From contig NZ_RCFQ01000013.1 in the NCBI RefSeq assembly GCF_003665155.1, positions 1 to 64,000 of the forward strand: a stretch of DNA of 64,000 nucleotides, given 5' to 3'. Below the pieces are notes generated by a model. The model was not told the DNA's origin and ran no database searches. It saw nothing but the letters and a program-made list of their open reading frames with translations. Numbering within the stretch: position 1 is the stretch's first letter; each line of letters opens with the position of its first letter. A program made the position numbers and the translations under genes. This document shows positions 47,264 through 57,306 of the stretch, one piece after another. This DNA comes from Mariprofundus sp. EBB-1 (GTDB taxonomy: Bacteria > Pseudomonadota > Zetaproteobacteria > Mariprofundales > Mariprofundaceae).

Positions 47264-48004
47264 ATGAGAATTTGGGACATTAACCCCGGTTATTTGAATC
47301 GCCAGAGTCTGCTTGGTGAGCATCGAGAGTTGCATGGTTTGGTGTCGGTGCTTGTCCACAACAAAAAAGGCTATTCGAGGCACCCTGAAACGCTGCGCTG
47401 GGTCGGTTATGGTTGGGCACTGAAACAACGGCATCGGCAATTGGCATGTGAAATGGCGTTGCGTGGTTACACCGATCGCTCTCCGATACTTACCCGCTCG
47501 AACCCAGAGCAGTGGCCTGAAATTTATATTGATCCCCCTGTTCGGCAATTTGCATTGCTGGCAGCAAAATATATGGATAAAGTTTCTGGGCGCATTCCGC
47601 TACCCACTATGCCCGCTCAACTCTGGAGTCAGCATAAATATTCGGTGCTGGCGCGTGATCCGAATCTCTACAAATCCATAGGACAAACTATCGCTCACAA
47701 AGAGATAGGCTTTGATGAACTCTGCCTGCTGTTAACGGAATCCTTACGCCAGATCCCTGATGAGGGCGGCATCAGAAATGCGGTGCAGCATATGTGGGGA
47801 TATGTGTCGGATAAAAATGAACCCGGCGGCTCTAAAAGCAGTGGCTGGTCATTGAAAAGCTTATTGCGCCAAACACAGATTCGCGCCATCGAACAGGATA
47901 GAGAATATCTGATGCACTCCACCGCCTTAAGCGAATTGATGGTATGGTTACCCAGGCGAATCAGCAAAATATCAAACCATCAACGCACTGATCTTTTCTG
48001 TTAA
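47264..48004 (+). CDS. Pyrimidine-dimer DNA glycosylase (endonuclease V-like) fused to DUF1722
   Basis: 246 residues from the ATG at 47264; an ATG 12 bases upstream is in frame, and neither has a strong ribosome-binding site. The N-terminal half (1-75) matches T4 endonuclease V. MRI aligns with TRI and GEHREL with AEYREL, so the catalytic Glu is E22. The family uses its N-terminal amine to attack the dimer sugar; here that residue would be Met, because Met before Arg is normally kept. The C-terminal half (about 115-235, HKYSVLARDPNLYKSIGQ and NAVQHMWGYVSD) matches DUF1722, known from YbgA next to photolyase. Role: repair of UV damage, inferred. Confidence 0.78.
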   Translation: MRIWDINPGYLNRQSLLGEHRELHGLVSVLVHNKKGYSRHPETLRWVGYGWALKQRHRQLACEMALRGYTDRSPILTRSNPEQWPEIYIDPPVRQFALLAAKYMDKVSGRIPLPTMPAQLWSQHKYSVLARDPNLYKSIGQTIAHKEIGFDELCLLLTESLRQIPDEGGIRNAVQHMWGYVSDKNEPGGSKSSGWSLKSLLRQTQIRAIEQDREYLMHSTALSELMVWLPRRISKISNHQRTDLFC

Positions 48005-48010
48005 AGGTCA

Positions 48011-48033
48011 GAAAAAAATGGCCCTGATCAGGC
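48011..48033 (-). terminator. Possible terminator of the topoisomerase gene
   Basis: On the minus strand the palindrome CCTGATCAGG (48023-48032) is followed by GCCA and seven T residues, 16 bases past the stop. The stem is short, so efficiency is doubtful. Confidence 0.4.
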
Positions 48034-48048
48034 TTCAAAACACCACAA

Positions 48049-51000
48049 TCACGTGACAATCATACCATTGACCGCAGCCATAGGAAGGCCCTTGGGAGCC
48101 TTGCCTCTTGGGGTCATGTAGAACTCAAGCACTTCCGCTGAAGGTATTGTTGTAGCACGCTTTTCTGTACCAACCCTGATCTCTTCAGCGCTATTAACCG
48201 GCAGTGCATCACGCAAGCCTTTGGAACCTTTTTTCAAGGCTATGGCAGTGAGTCCCTTACCTTTAGCCAACAGCGGGAACTCATCTTTTTTCACCACTCC
48301 CAAACGCCCCTCTGAATCGATGAAGGCAATCGCATCATCGTGCGCTCCAAACTCCTTGATACAGAGTAATTTTGAACCTTTCGGGAAGTTGAGGAAGGCT
48401 TTACCTTTTTTGTTGGCGGTCAGCATGCCGCTACCCATAGCGCGGAAGGCGTGACCGGCAGTAGTGGCCACCAGGTATTCAGAATCAGGTTTCACCATCA
48501 CCATACGTGTTGGTGCATCGGATATATTAAAGACAAAGTTTTTCGAGACAGGTTCACCTGCTCCGCGTCCTCCGGCCAGATCAGCACCAAGCATAGAAAA
48601 TGCACGGCCAGTTCTGCCGATCAGGATCAACTGATCTGTGGTATGTCCGGCTGCCCAATCGAGCAGTTTATCTCCCTCTCTGAATTTCACCGTCGAGGCA
48701 TCCACATGAGCGCCACGCATGCCTTTGAGCCAGCCCTGTCTGGAGAGCACAGCGGTAATCGGTTCACGTACCACAATCTGCTCACGGCTCATGGTGCGCG
48801 CTTTTGCGGCATCGGGATCCACAAGCGTTCGGCGTTCATCACCGAATCGTTTAAGTGCATCTTTAAGCTCTGCTGTAATGAGTTTCCAACGATGGGTACC
48901 ATCATCAATCACTTGATGCAGCCCCTCAGCTTCTGTACTGAGCCTGTCGTGTTCACCCTGCAACTTCATCTCTTCAAGCTTACGCAGCTGCGAAAGCCGG
49001 ATAGCTAGAATCGCCTCGGTTTGAATCATCGAAAGCGAATAGCGATCCATGATAATAGGTTTCGGCTCATCATTATCGAGAATAATTTCGACAATTTCAC
49101 GAATATTCGGATACGCCAGCAGTAAGCCATCAAGGATGTGTAATCGGGCCATAATCTCAGCCAACCGCACTTGTGAGCGGTTCATTACCAACTGCTCCCT
49201 GTAATCTAGGAAGGAGCGAATCATCTTATCCAGCGGGAACAAGCTCGGCAGACGATAGCGTTCACCATTGGCTGAATCGTGCCACTTCTCCAGTGCATAG
49301 GTCGCATACTGGATCGTCACCTGCAGGTTGGTGGCAGAAAACAGGTGTAGCATAATCTGTTCAGGATCAAGATTCTTCGATTTCGGGAACAGGATGATGC
49401 GCATACCCTCTTCGGCACTCGATTCATCCCGTAGATCTTCAACCATTGGTAACTGGCGCGATTCGGCAATACTTTTATCTGAAATGCGCATTCCCATCTC
49501 AATCAATAGCGGTGATTTTTCAATGCCGTAAGGAATCTCAGTCACCACGATCTGCCACATGCCTCTGGGCAGCTCTTCTATATGCCATTTGGAGCGCAGC
49601 AACATTTTACCGTATCCGGTGGCATACATCGTTTCCAACTCTTCGTGGGTGTTGGCAATAATACCGCCGCCCGGGAAATCGGGTGCCGTAATATGCTTAC
49701 GCACACTGGCAAAGTCTCTCGGAGATACCATCTCCCCTGTCCTTGCCCGCTTTTGCGCAATTGCAATGCAGGCACCCAATAACTCAGTCAGATTATGGGA
49801 GGGAATTTCCGTTTTAAAACCAACCGCAGGATTACCGGTCGACGAATTCATCATCACCAGCGGGAACGGTGCCGGCAGCACCATCGGTTCTTTATCCTGA
49901 TCATCATAGTTGGGCTGATACATGGTGATGCCATCTTTCAAATCGCCGGTAAGCATGGCCTCTGCAATCGGTGTCATCTTAGCTTCGGTATAACGCATAG
50001 CAGCGGCCGAATCTCCATCGATCGAGCCCCAGTTACCCTGCCCGTGTACCAAGGGATAACGCATCACCCAGGGTTGCGCCATCCGCACCATCGCCCCGTA
50101 CACTGCCGAATCACCATGCGGATGATATTTACCAATCACATCACCGACCACGCGGGCAGCTTTCTTGGTTTTTGCATCAGAGCGTAATTTGAGTTTCTCC
50201 ATGGCAAACAAAATACGCCGATGAACAGGCTTAAGACCGTCGCGCACATCAGGGATAGCACGATCACCCACCACCTTCAGACCATAACTGCGATAGAGTT
50301 CACGAAATACCGTTTCAAACGGAGCAATGTTGTTATTGCCCGATTCGTAAGGGGTGAAACAGGGGACGTCTTCAACCTCCTGCGTAACATCGCAAGGATC
50401 CACCACAGCATCCGAATCAGCCCCTTCAGGTAAATCAGCGCCTTCAACCGAATCGCTCTCATTAGACGCGTCAGCATCATCAGAATGCCCTCGCACAAAC
50501 TCTGCTGCTTCAATCTCCTTACCCATGAGCAGATCTCTGCGCTGACCCGCATCATCACCCATCAACTTGGTCATCAACGCATCCATACGGCGTGCATCTT
50601 CGGGTTTGACCTGAATAAGGATACGATTTTCAACATCCATACAGGTTTCGGCCAATTCAGGTGGATCCATCTCACCCAGACCTTTATAGCGAATATACTC
50701 GATCTTTTTATTCTCGGCCTGCGCCATCGCTTTCAGCCCGTCGAGTTCATCTTCATTCTGAGCATAATGTTTCTGTTTACCGATGCTCACACCATACAGT
50801 GGTGGCTGCACAATATAGATGCGCCCTGCTTCCACCATCGGTCGCATCTGCCTCCAGAAATAGGTGAACAGCAGCGTCTGAATATGGGAGCCATCAATAT
50901 CGGCATCCGTCATCACAATGATTTTACCATAACGACGCTTTTCAACATCACAGTGCTCACCGATACCTGTTCCAATAGCGGTGTTAAGATCGGCTACAGC

Positions 51001-52398
51001 TTCGCTATTGGCAGCATCTTCAGATGTCACACCTTCACAGTTGAGGATTTTTCCCTTGAGCGGAAAGATAGCCTGCAGATCACGATCATTGGCCTGCTTG
51101 GCAGAACCACCGGCTGAATCACCCTCCACAAGGTAGAGTTCAGTGTGTTCAATATCATTACTACGGCAATCCAGCAGTTTACCGGGCAGCGGTGTCCGAC
51201 CGGTAAAGGTTTTACGGTCCACCTTCTTGGCCTTACCACTTTCCAGCGCCACCCTGGCCGTGGCCCGATCGATAATCAGTTTTACCCATGCATCAGAGAC
51301 TTCGGCATCGCGGTTGAGCCACAAGGTAGCTGAATCGTGAATCACACCACCAACAAACTTGGTAGCTTCTCCAGATGTAAGTTTCTGTTTGGTCTGTCCT
51401 TCAAAGGATACATCCTGAATATAGATCGACAAACCAAGCTGGCTGTTGGTCATTAGATCAGATGCCGCAATTCTGGTTTTTTTACCCAGCGTCTTTTTCA
51501 GCTCAGGGCGCATTTCAATATATTCACGCACAGCCTTGAGTATCCCCATTTCAAAACCTTTCTCATGGGTGCCGCCACGCGGTGTAGGAATGGTATTCAC
51601 ATAAGACTTGGAATAGATCGGCATCTCCTGCTCAAAAGCAGCAAAATACCAATGTACCTTCTCCATATCACCAAGCTGACCGGTGAATTCAAAGATGGGA
51701 GAATCATCGAGCAACGAGGTCATAAATTCAGACAGCCCATTGTTAAAACAGAAGCTTTCATCCTCAAGCCCCGGTGCTTTGAAAATCACCTCCAGACCGG
51801 GAATAAGGATCGCTTTATCCATGGCCTGTTGGCGAATCTGTTGTACTCTGAATTTAGGGCGATCGTAATAGTTTGGATTGGGAGAAAAACGAATCTTTGT
51901 GCCGTGTGTACGGGGCCCCACCTTGGCTACTTCTTTTAAGTGTTCAACAGTGCGCCCGTTCTCAAAGCGCATAAAAAATTCACCGCCTTCACGTTTAACA
52001 CTGGCTTCAAGCCAGGAGGAAAGCGCATTGGTTACCGTAACACCCACACCATGCAGGCCACCGGATACCTTATAGGAGTTATGATCAAATTTTCCACCGG
52101 CTTTATCCTTGGTCAGAACAAGCTCAACACCGGACATGCCCTGGCTATTTTTCTTAACCGGAATACCACGTCCATTATCTGTGATGGATAAAATATTCTC
52201 AGATTCCAACTCAACAACAATACGACTACAGAAACCACCGATAGCTTCATCACCACAGTTATCGAGCACCTCTTGGGCAATGTGGTGACAACCTAGCTCG
52301 GGGCCGGTGTCGGTGTACATATTCGGACGCAGCTGGATATGTGCAATACCATCCAGATCCTTAATGTCATCAATATCGTAATCGGTTTGATCACTCAT
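48049..52398 (-). CDS. Single-chain topoisomerase IV: ParE fused to ParC
   Basis: 1449 residues in one open frame. The N-terminal part (1 to about 640) is ParE-like. It has the GHKL ATPase ([28 protein letters not shown]), the transducer, and the TOPRIM with EGDSAGG near 423 and DADIDGSH, and it lacks the long GyrB insertion. An acidic linker (about 640-690, [18 protein letters not shown]) follows. The ParC-like part carries [11 protein letters not shown], catalytic Y803 in AMRYTEAK, a coiled-coil gate and a degenerate ParC-type C-terminal beta-propeller. The E. coli ParC Glu84 position is Gly here. Product: ATP-dependent decatenase. Confidence 0.93.
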   Translation of the reverse strand: MSDQTDYDIDDIKDLDGIAHIQLRPNMYTDTGPELGCHHIAQEVLDNCGDEAIGGFCSRIVVELESENILSITDNGRGIPVKKNSQGMSGVELVLTKDKAGGKFDHNSYKVSGGLHGVGVTVTNALSSWLEASVKREGGEFFMRFENGRTVEHLKEVAKVGPRTHGTKIRFSPNPNYYDRPKFRVQQIRQQAMDKAILIPGLEVIFKAPGLEDESFCFNNGLSEFMTSLLDDSPIFEFTGQLGDMEKVHWYFAAFEQEMPIYSKSYVNTIPTPRGGTHEKGFEMGILKAVREYIEMRPELKKTLGKKTRIAASDLMTNSQLGLSIYIQDVSFEGQTKQKLTSGEATKFVGGVIHDSATLWLNRDAEVSDAWVKLIIDRATARVALESGKAKKVDRKTFTGRTPLPGKLLDCRSNDIEHTELYLVEGDSAGGSAKQANDRDLQAIFPLKGKILNCEGVTSEDAANSEAVADLNTAIGTGIGEHCDVEKRRYGKIIVMTDADIDGSHIQTLLFTYFWRQMRPMVEAGRIYIVQPPLYGVSIGKQKHYAQNEDELDGLKAMAQAENKKIEYIRYKGLGEMDPPELAETCMDVENRILIQVKPEDARRMDALMTKLMGDDAGQRRDLLMGKEIEAAEFVRGHSDDADASNESDSVEGADLPEGADSDAVVDPCDVTQEVEDVPCFTPYESGNNNIAPFETVFRELYRSYGLKVVGDRAIPDVRDGLKPVHRRILFAMEKLKLRSDAKTKKAARVVGDVIGKYHPHGDSAVYGAMVRMAQPWVMRYPLVHGQGNWGSIDGDSAAAMRYTEAKMTPIAEAMLTGDLKDGITMYQPNYDDQDKEPMVLPAPFPLVMMNSSTGNPAVGFKTEIPSHNLTELLGACIAIAQKRARTGEMVSPRDFASVRKHITAPDFPGGGIIANTHEELETMYATGYGKMLLRSKWHIEELPRGMWQIVVTEIPYGIEKSPLLIEMGMRISDKSIAESRQLPMVEDLRDESSAEEGMRIILFPKSKNLDPEQIMLHLFSATNLQVTIQYATYALEKWHDSANGERYRLPSLFPLDKMIRSFLDYREQLVMNRSQVRLAEIMARLHILDGLLLAYPNIREIVEIILDNDEPKPIIMDRYSLSMIQTEAILAIRLSQLRKLEEMKLQGEHDRLSTEAEGLHQVIDDGTHRWKLITAELKDALKRFGDERRTLVDPDAAKARTMSREQIVVREPITAVLSRQGWLKGMRGAHVDASTVKFREGDKLLDWAAGHTTDQLILIGRTGRAFSMLGADLAGGRGAGEPVSKNFVFNISDAPTRMVMVKPDSEYLVATTAGHAFRAMGSGMLTANKKGKAFLNFPKGSKLLCIKEFGAHDDAIAFIDSEGRLGVVKKDEFPLLAKGKGLTAIALKKGSKGLRDALPVNSAEEIRVGTEKRATTIPSAEVLEFYMTPRGKAPKGLPMAAVNGMIVT

Positions 52399-52770
52399 TT
52401 AACACAGTCCTTGGTATCCATCAGATGCGCCCTTCCTCGCAATCTGTGATAGCTGGTTCTGGCACACACACGATTCAGCCCGCGCACACCATGAATTTAC
52501 AATGTTTGGAAAAGCTATTTATGCGTCCCCTGCCACATGCATATCGTGATTACACCAATCTGGATGTAAATTGCAAAAGAAAAATATCAAAACCTATAAA
52601 ACAACGGACAAACAGCAGTGAAGATCACGCTCTATCGGGCTGGTTTTTTTAATAGCGGACCCATTCTACCCATACCCAATCGGGGATCTATCCTCTCTCT
52701 CATCCCAGTCAAGCAAACCACTATGGAAATGCTGAATAAATCAGCGGATCCCAATATTGAACGCTACTGC
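52399..52770. other. 372-base gap upstream of the topoisomerase gene
   Basis: No credible gene. It holds the topoisomerase promoter and the downstream flank of the PA2778-like gene. Short plus-strand frames here have no family resemblance or ribosome-binding site. Confidence 0.4.
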
Positions 52771-53736
52771 TTAGCCGGGGCTGGACTGTTTTTTCTGCAT
52801 AATCTCTGACCATGTCTGGTGATACAAATCAGAAGAGCTATCCAATGCAATAGCATGATGGATCGCTGTAATAGCCAGTTCGTAACGTTTCTGGTCCAAA
52901 TAGGTTTGAGCCAAATTATTATAAGCCTCCGCAGCATCAGAAAAGTCCAAGGTAGCCTGCAGATAAATTTGTTGGGCTTTATTCAGCTTACCAAGTGCAT
53001 AATGAGCATTACCGCTACCGATACGGGCGGCAAGACTCTCAGGCCAGCGTGTAATTGCAGCGTCATAAAATTGCTGTGCAGATCGATGAAAGCCCTCTTT
53101 TTCAAGCATCGCTACTGCCGTAAGATACCCATTTGGATTTGCCGTGGCAGGCATATCCCCTGCCGACAACACCAACATTGCCCAGCTATCTGCCCGCACC
53201 CAAGTGCGTTCAAAGGTAGATATAGCCATCACATCATTAGCTATGTCACCGGAGTGCAGTGTGATGCTCTTCTGATTAAGATCAAAAGCGGTCACCACGG
53301 CGTAATGCCATTGCGGAGCCATCTGCAAGCCAAGGTTTTGAAATACAATCACCGGATGGCCTGCTTGCACTTCCTGAAGCAGTGCAGCCATCATCGGTTT
53401 CAGTTTATACGCCAACATACCATAGCGGCGCGGAGTCGCCAGCATCTCAACCTGTAAACTGCCCCGTTTTTTGGGAACAAACAGTGCCGGTCTTAATTGC
53501 TCAGGTGTAATCTCAACACCGGCATGTTCCAGCGCCATGGCCAACGATGCAGGGCCACATTGAAAATCCAGTTGCGGATAAAATGGCACGCCATCAACGC
53601 TGGCCTTGCTGCTGCCGACTACCGATTTATCCTGCATGATTGTAGCTGTCTGCTTGGGCATGCACCCTGAAACAATGAGCATCAGGCAGATCACCCCCGC
53701 CATGCAAGCGGTACGATGATCAAATTTAATGTGCAT
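52771..53736 (-). CDS. PA2778-type C39-like cysteine peptidase lipoprotein with TPR
   Basis: 321 residues from the ATG at 53736, which overlaps the upstream gene by 11 bases and starts a lipoprotein signal ending in LIVSGC (C25). The peptidase domain has C60 in QCGPASLA, H144 in QWHYAVV and D152 as the likely triad, the C39/papain-like arrangement. Two to three TPR units (about 205-315, including SLAARIGSGNAHYALGKLNKAQQIY and AAEAYNNLAQTYLDQKRYELAI) complete it. The family is known by the Pseudomonas locus name PA2778; its substrate is unknown. Confidence 0.87.
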   Translation of the reverse strand: MHIKFDHRTACMAGVICLMLIVSGCMPKQTATIMQDKSVVGSSKASVDGVPFYPQLDFQCGPASLAMALEHAGVEITPEQLRPALFVPKKRGSLQVEMLATPRRYGMLAYKLKPMMAALLQEVQAGHPVIVFQNLGLQMAPQWHYAVVTAFDLNQKSITLHSGDIANDVMAISTFERTWVRADSWAMLVLSAGDMPATANPNGYLTAVAMLEKEGFHRSAQQFYDAAITRWPESLAARIGSGNAHYALGKLNKAQQIYLQATLDFSDAAEAYNNLAQTYLDQKRYELAITAIHHAIALDSSSDLYHQTWSEIMQKKQSSPG

Positions 53737-54133
53737 GGCTATGAGCAAAGGGGAATACGTCGGTAAAACCAAGTAGATCTGTGATCAATAAAACCACAAA
53801 GACAAACAGGCCGGCTCCAATCAAAGCACCGACAAAACCACCTGCTGGCAATTCGTCAATATTGCCGGACAGCATTGCGAGCTCTTCATCATTGAGATGT
53901 GCAACACGTGCTTTTGCCTCATCCGGTGAAACGCCCTGTTTAACAAGTTCCTGCTGTACGTCTGCACGATCAAGAAATGAGATCACCCTTTCACGATCCG
54001 CATGTGTATCTTGCATCGCAAGCACCTGATCTGTCGTAACTATGGCAGCCTGAGCTACAGGCATCTGCACATTGATAAGACCAATAAATAAAGCCAATAG
54101 TGAAATAGCACTTTTTTTGAAAAATGTTTTCAT
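53726..54133 (-). CDS. PA2779-type small membrane protein
   Basis: 135 residues. A signal peptide (KKSAISLLALFIGLINVQMPVAQA) precedes a charged helical region (about 32-95) with DRERVISFLDRADVQQELVKQGVSPDEAKARVAHLNDEEL-type sequence, the hallmark of PA2779 family proteins. A C-terminal membrane helix (about 101-121) and a His-rich tail FAHSHAH follow. The pairing with the downstream C39-like peptidase is conserved in Pseudomonas, so a joint function is likely, perhaps substrate or activator of the peptidase. The 11-base overlap supports coupled translation. Confidence 0.85.
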   Translation of the reverse strand: MKTFFKKSAISLLALFIGLINVQMPVAQAAIVTTDQVLAMQDTHADRERVISFLDRADVQQELVKQGVSPDEAKARVAHLNDEELAMLSGNIDELPAGGFVGALIGAGLFVFVVLLITDLLGFTDVFPFAHSHAH

Positions 54134-54578
54134 ATGTTCTCTCCTTTAGCGGTTGTTTCCTGTTAGACAGTGAGGCGGATGCTAAGGGCTTAAATCCACT
54201 GCTTAATGTGACGTATGTAACAGTTTTAAGACAGATCGCAGCGGAGATGTAGGCTTACAAGACTGAAAAACGCTCACCTATGCACGTTTAAAATCGGCCC
54301 CGGTGCCCAGCACGGTTTAAACGTTGGTCACACACTTATACAACAGTAATCTACTGGTATAGCTGTGCTGGGCTCTTTGTTGCTGTCAGGATGCGCTGCA
54401 TCAAAACGCCGGTTATATGCTCCTGCTTCATTCATTAAAATCACATAGCACGATCATAATAGTGATGTTAGTTCCGCCAGCACGATGCAGCACGATCCTT
54501 CCCCCTAAATAAAATGTGCTTTTTACATGCAAGAGCCTATAATAACTACATTCACAAGCCATTATTGCAGGAGATCCT
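54134..54578. other. 445-base gap with a possible lipobox micro-ORF
   Basis: It holds the divergent promoters of the PA2779-like gene and the coiled-coil gene. A plus-strand frame at 54365-54448 encodes 27 residues including LLLSGCAAS; it is reported under findings because it lacks a ribosome-binding site and is too short to call. Confidence 0.4.
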
Positions 54579-55085
54579 ATGAATATAATGACAACGCTTG
54601 AGACCTTTAAAGGCAAAGAACTTGATAATGCACTGTTAGAATTCATTTTCAGGGTATTTAATAGTCAAAACGATCAAATTAATCAGTTGAATACAGATAA
54701 GCGTGTTCTTCAGGAAAGCATCTCAAATCAGAACGATACGCTGGCAGAGCTGAAACGTGAAAATGAGGCTCTGTTCAAAAATATTCAGCAACTTGAAGAA
54801 CAGAAAACATTTCTGCAAACAGCCGCCGCAAATAGCCGGATGACCGAAGTAGAAACTGCTATTTTATCCAACTGCGTCAATGCGGACATAGCAGGCTTCT
54901 GTTCAGAGGATATGGTGATTTCACTTCCATTCAGCCGACTGGATATTACCAATGCCATTGATCAACTGGAAAGAAAGGGCCTGATTGAGATTGGTCCGCT
55001 TGCCTCTAATGGCACTTTTTATTTAATTAGTGAAAGCGGTAAAAAGCATGAGCTCGAAATTGAACGCAATGTTTATGCATATTAA
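54579..55085 (+). CDS. Coiled-coil protein with C-terminal winged-helix domain
   Basis: 168 residues from an ATG behind AGGAG. Residues 25-85 are a heptad-rich coiled coil rich in Gln, Asn and Glu (DQINQLNTDKRVLQES and following). Residues 88-160 look like a winged helix: helices ETAILSNCVNADI and DITNAIDQLERKGLIEIG, then a beta-hairpin FYLISESGKKHE as in ArsR/MarR-type folds. It may dimerise through the coil and bind DNA or a protein partner. No known family name comes to mind. It converges on the LRR kinase gene, 17 bases apart. Confidence 0.7.
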   Translation: MNIMTTLETFKGKELDNALLEFIFRVFNSQNDQINQLNTDKRVLQESISNQNDTLAELKRENEALFKNIQQLEEQKTFLQTAAANSRMTEVETAILSNCVNADIAGFCSEDMVISLPFSRLDITNAIDQLERKGLIEIGPLASNGTFYLISESGKKHELEIERNVYAY

Positions 55086-55102
55086 TGAGCGATGGATACA
55101 GA

Positions 55103-56458
55103 CTAATTGAATGCCTGAAAATCAGTCATGGCATGAACCGCCAAAAGCTTGGATTTCAAGCTGACAAGGCATTGATGGATTTCAATAAAACCTGGACGCT
55201 GTTTTATATGTTCTGAAAGGCAGTGTTGCTCTAAGTGCTGCAGTTTGGCAAAAATATCAGTCTGTGTTGCGAGCTCATCGATATTGATGCGCTGTAATAA
55301 TTCTTCCATCAGACAGCCAAAGGCTCTGACTTCCAGCCGTTCAATAGCATGACTCAGTGATGCATCCATATCTTTGTATAAGGTCGCTGCCCCGAAATCA
55401 CCTAACAGACAATGTGCGTCATCATTGATTAAAATATTATGACCATACAGATCCCCATGCGCTATGCCATCTTCATGCAGGTGTGCAGCAGCCGATGCAA
55501 TCGCACCGGTGATATTCAGCACTTCGATCAGGCTGAAAGCGGCATCATCAGCATAGGTGTCACGCGTACAGGAATCCAGACATGGTGGGCCGGCCAGATT
55601 ATTAAAATCATCTGCAATAAGCGAGAGCAGTAAACCATCCTTCTGCTCAGGATGTCCTGTAAGCCTGCCTAGTACTTCAATCAGGTGATCATGTTTGCCG
55701 GCGGCCATGGAAGCAGCCATTTCATCAGCAGGATAACCATCGCTGGTGACTTCTCCTTTAAATGCTTTAACAGCCACACCTTCATTATCCTGCCAGTAGG
55801 CTTTGGAGATAATACCTGAGGCCCCCTCACCCAATTGATCTTCTAACTGTAGTTCATCCCAATGAATTTCAGCCAGCGTGTGGTCACTCACTGTATGATT
55901 GACGCAAGGGTTACCTGCAAATGCCAACCAGGATAGTTTAGGCAGCTTAACCAACCATTCCGGCAACACTTCCAGGCGATTGGCAGATATCCGAAGCAGC
56001 TCCAGATTCCTGCACCGTTTCATCTCGACAGGCAGCGTAGTTAGCCTGTTGCCTGCTAACATCAATTTTTGCAGCTTGCTGCACTGGCCTATAGAGGCAG
56101 GCAATGACTCAATTTTATTATCCGTCAAAATTAGCCAGCGGATATGTTCCGGCAATGAACCTTCTGGCACCCGTGAAATTTGATTGGCCTTGAATCCAAT
56201 CATATTCAGTTCAGGGCATTCAGACAAAACCGATGGCAACACCTGAAACCTGTTATCGGATAGAAAGAGAATACGTAGCTTTTTAAAACGGCTAAAATCT
56301 TCCGGCAAACTGCTTAATTGATTACCCGAGAGATCTAATGATTCCAGATGATCAGCTAAGGTAAACAACTCCTCTGGAAACACATCAAGACCACAGGAAA
56401 TTTTTACACCTTGTTCACCAATCAATTGACCGGATTTTAGCGCGGATAAACTATGCAT
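55103..56458 (-). CDS. Leucine-rich-repeat protein kinase
   Basis: 451 residues, cytoplasmic. Residues 35-185 hold about seven LRR units with LxxLxLxxNxLxxLP spacing. Residues 205-445 are a protein kinase-like domain with glycine loop LGEGASG (209-215), K231 in VAVKAF, E246, the catalytic loop HGDLYGHN (D336, N341) and D354-F-G. All catalytic residues are present, so it should be an active Ser/Thr kinase or related phosphotransferase. The HGDLYxxN loop differs from the canonical HRDLKxxN. The LRR part probably recognises a partner. Related LRR-kinases occur in Pseudomonas; the target is unknown. Confidence 0.88.
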   Translation of the reverse strand: MHSLSALKSGQLIGEQGVKISCGLDVFPEELFTLADHLESLDLSGNQLSSLPEDFSRFKKLRILFLSDNRFQVLPSVLSECPELNMIGFKANQISRVPEGSLPEHIRWLILTDNKIESLPASIGQCSKLQKLMLAGNRLTTLPVEMKRCRNLELLRISANRLEVLPEWLVKLPKLSWLAFAGNPCVNHTVSDHTLAEIHWDELQLEDQLGEGASGIISKAYWQDNEGVAVKAFKGEVTSDGYPADEMAASMAAGKHDHLIEVLGRLTGHPEQKDGLLLSLIADDFNNLAGPPCLDSCTRDTYADDAAFSLIEVLNITGAIASAAAHLHEDGIAHGDLYGHNILINDDAHCLLGDFGAATLYKDMDASLSHAIERLEVRAFGCLMEELLQRINIDELATQTDIFAKLQHLEQHCLSEHIKQRPGFIEIHQCLVSLKSKLLAVHAMTDFQAFN

Positions 56459-56630
56459 GTGACCACCTGTTCATGAATTACTCCCCCTGAGACGGAGATG
56501 CCTGACAATCTGATCAAAACCAGATTCAAGTCACCATCTATTTCTCCTGCTGCATCGGTTTGACCATGTTCATAGCAAAACCTTGAGCGCAAAGCTTGAA
56601 TCTTACTTTGATGTGACTAGAAATCGTTAT

Positions 56631-56918
56631 ATGATTAACACATTCAGAATCTTGAGCATCATCGAAGGTTTATCACTGATCGTCCTGGTCTTGATTGCCA
56701 TGCCTGCAAAATATCAATTGGGCATGGATCTTGTGCGTTTTGCCGGCCCCATCCACGGTTATCTCTGGCTGGCTTATATCGCTTTGCTAGAGATCGTTAG
56801 ACGCAAAGAGAAGTGGTCCAGTTCCATATCAAACCTGGCATTTATCACATCGGTGCTGCCTTTCGGCTGTTTCTTTCTGGAACGAAGAATCAGAAAACAG
56901 TCTTTATCTAAGATCTAA
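56631..56918 (+). CDS. DUF3817 integral membrane protein
   Basis: 95 residues from the ATG at 56631; a TTG at 56583 would add 16 residues, and neither has a ribosome-binding site. It has the DUF3817 signature: RILSIIEGLSLIVLVLIAMPAKY, then VRFAGPIHGYLWLAYI. There are three membrane helices (about 5-25, 37-55, 65-85), so the product should sit in the inner membrane. The function of the family is unknown. It is monocistronic, divergent from the LRR kinase. Confidence 0.8.
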   Translation: MINTFRILSIIEGLSLIVLVLIAMPAKYQLGMDLVRFAGPIHGYLWLAYIALLEIVRRKEKWSSSISNLAFITSVLPFGCFFLERRIRKQSLSKI

Positions 56919-57306
56919 ATAAAACACATATAATCAATGACTTGAGATCTATTTTTTACATATAACTTTAAGTGTTGAATTGGCATTAGCGTTATAAGTG
57001 TGTGTTACGCTTGGGCACAAATATGAGCCAGTATCTTATCACGGCATGCCGTAAGTTCAGGCCATATCTGTATCGGTTTTTTCAGAAATTATATTGTCAG
57101 TTAAATCACTACAAATACAGCTGACTTGCGAACGCACATGACCGCTTATATTAGCAATCAGCAGCATCATGCCACCCAATCTGTCTTTACTTCTGTAGTG
57201 GTTTAACGGCACATCATCATAGGCTTAAATCGCCACCCTCGAAATTAATGTGAACAGACCCTAGTGTTGTTGCAGTTACAAATAATGAATTGATAAGGGA
57301 ACTCCC
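56919..57306. other. 388-base gap upstream of the efflux genes
   Basis: No gene and no second copy of an adaptor protein. A GGCATGCC palindrome lies near 57042-57049. AAGGGAA precedes the TolC-like ATG. It must hold the efflux promoter. Confidence 0.35.

Noticed and set aside
52425..52809. Two short plus-strand frames in the topoisomerase promoter gap
   Set aside because: Random-looking composition, no start signals, and they overlap each other.
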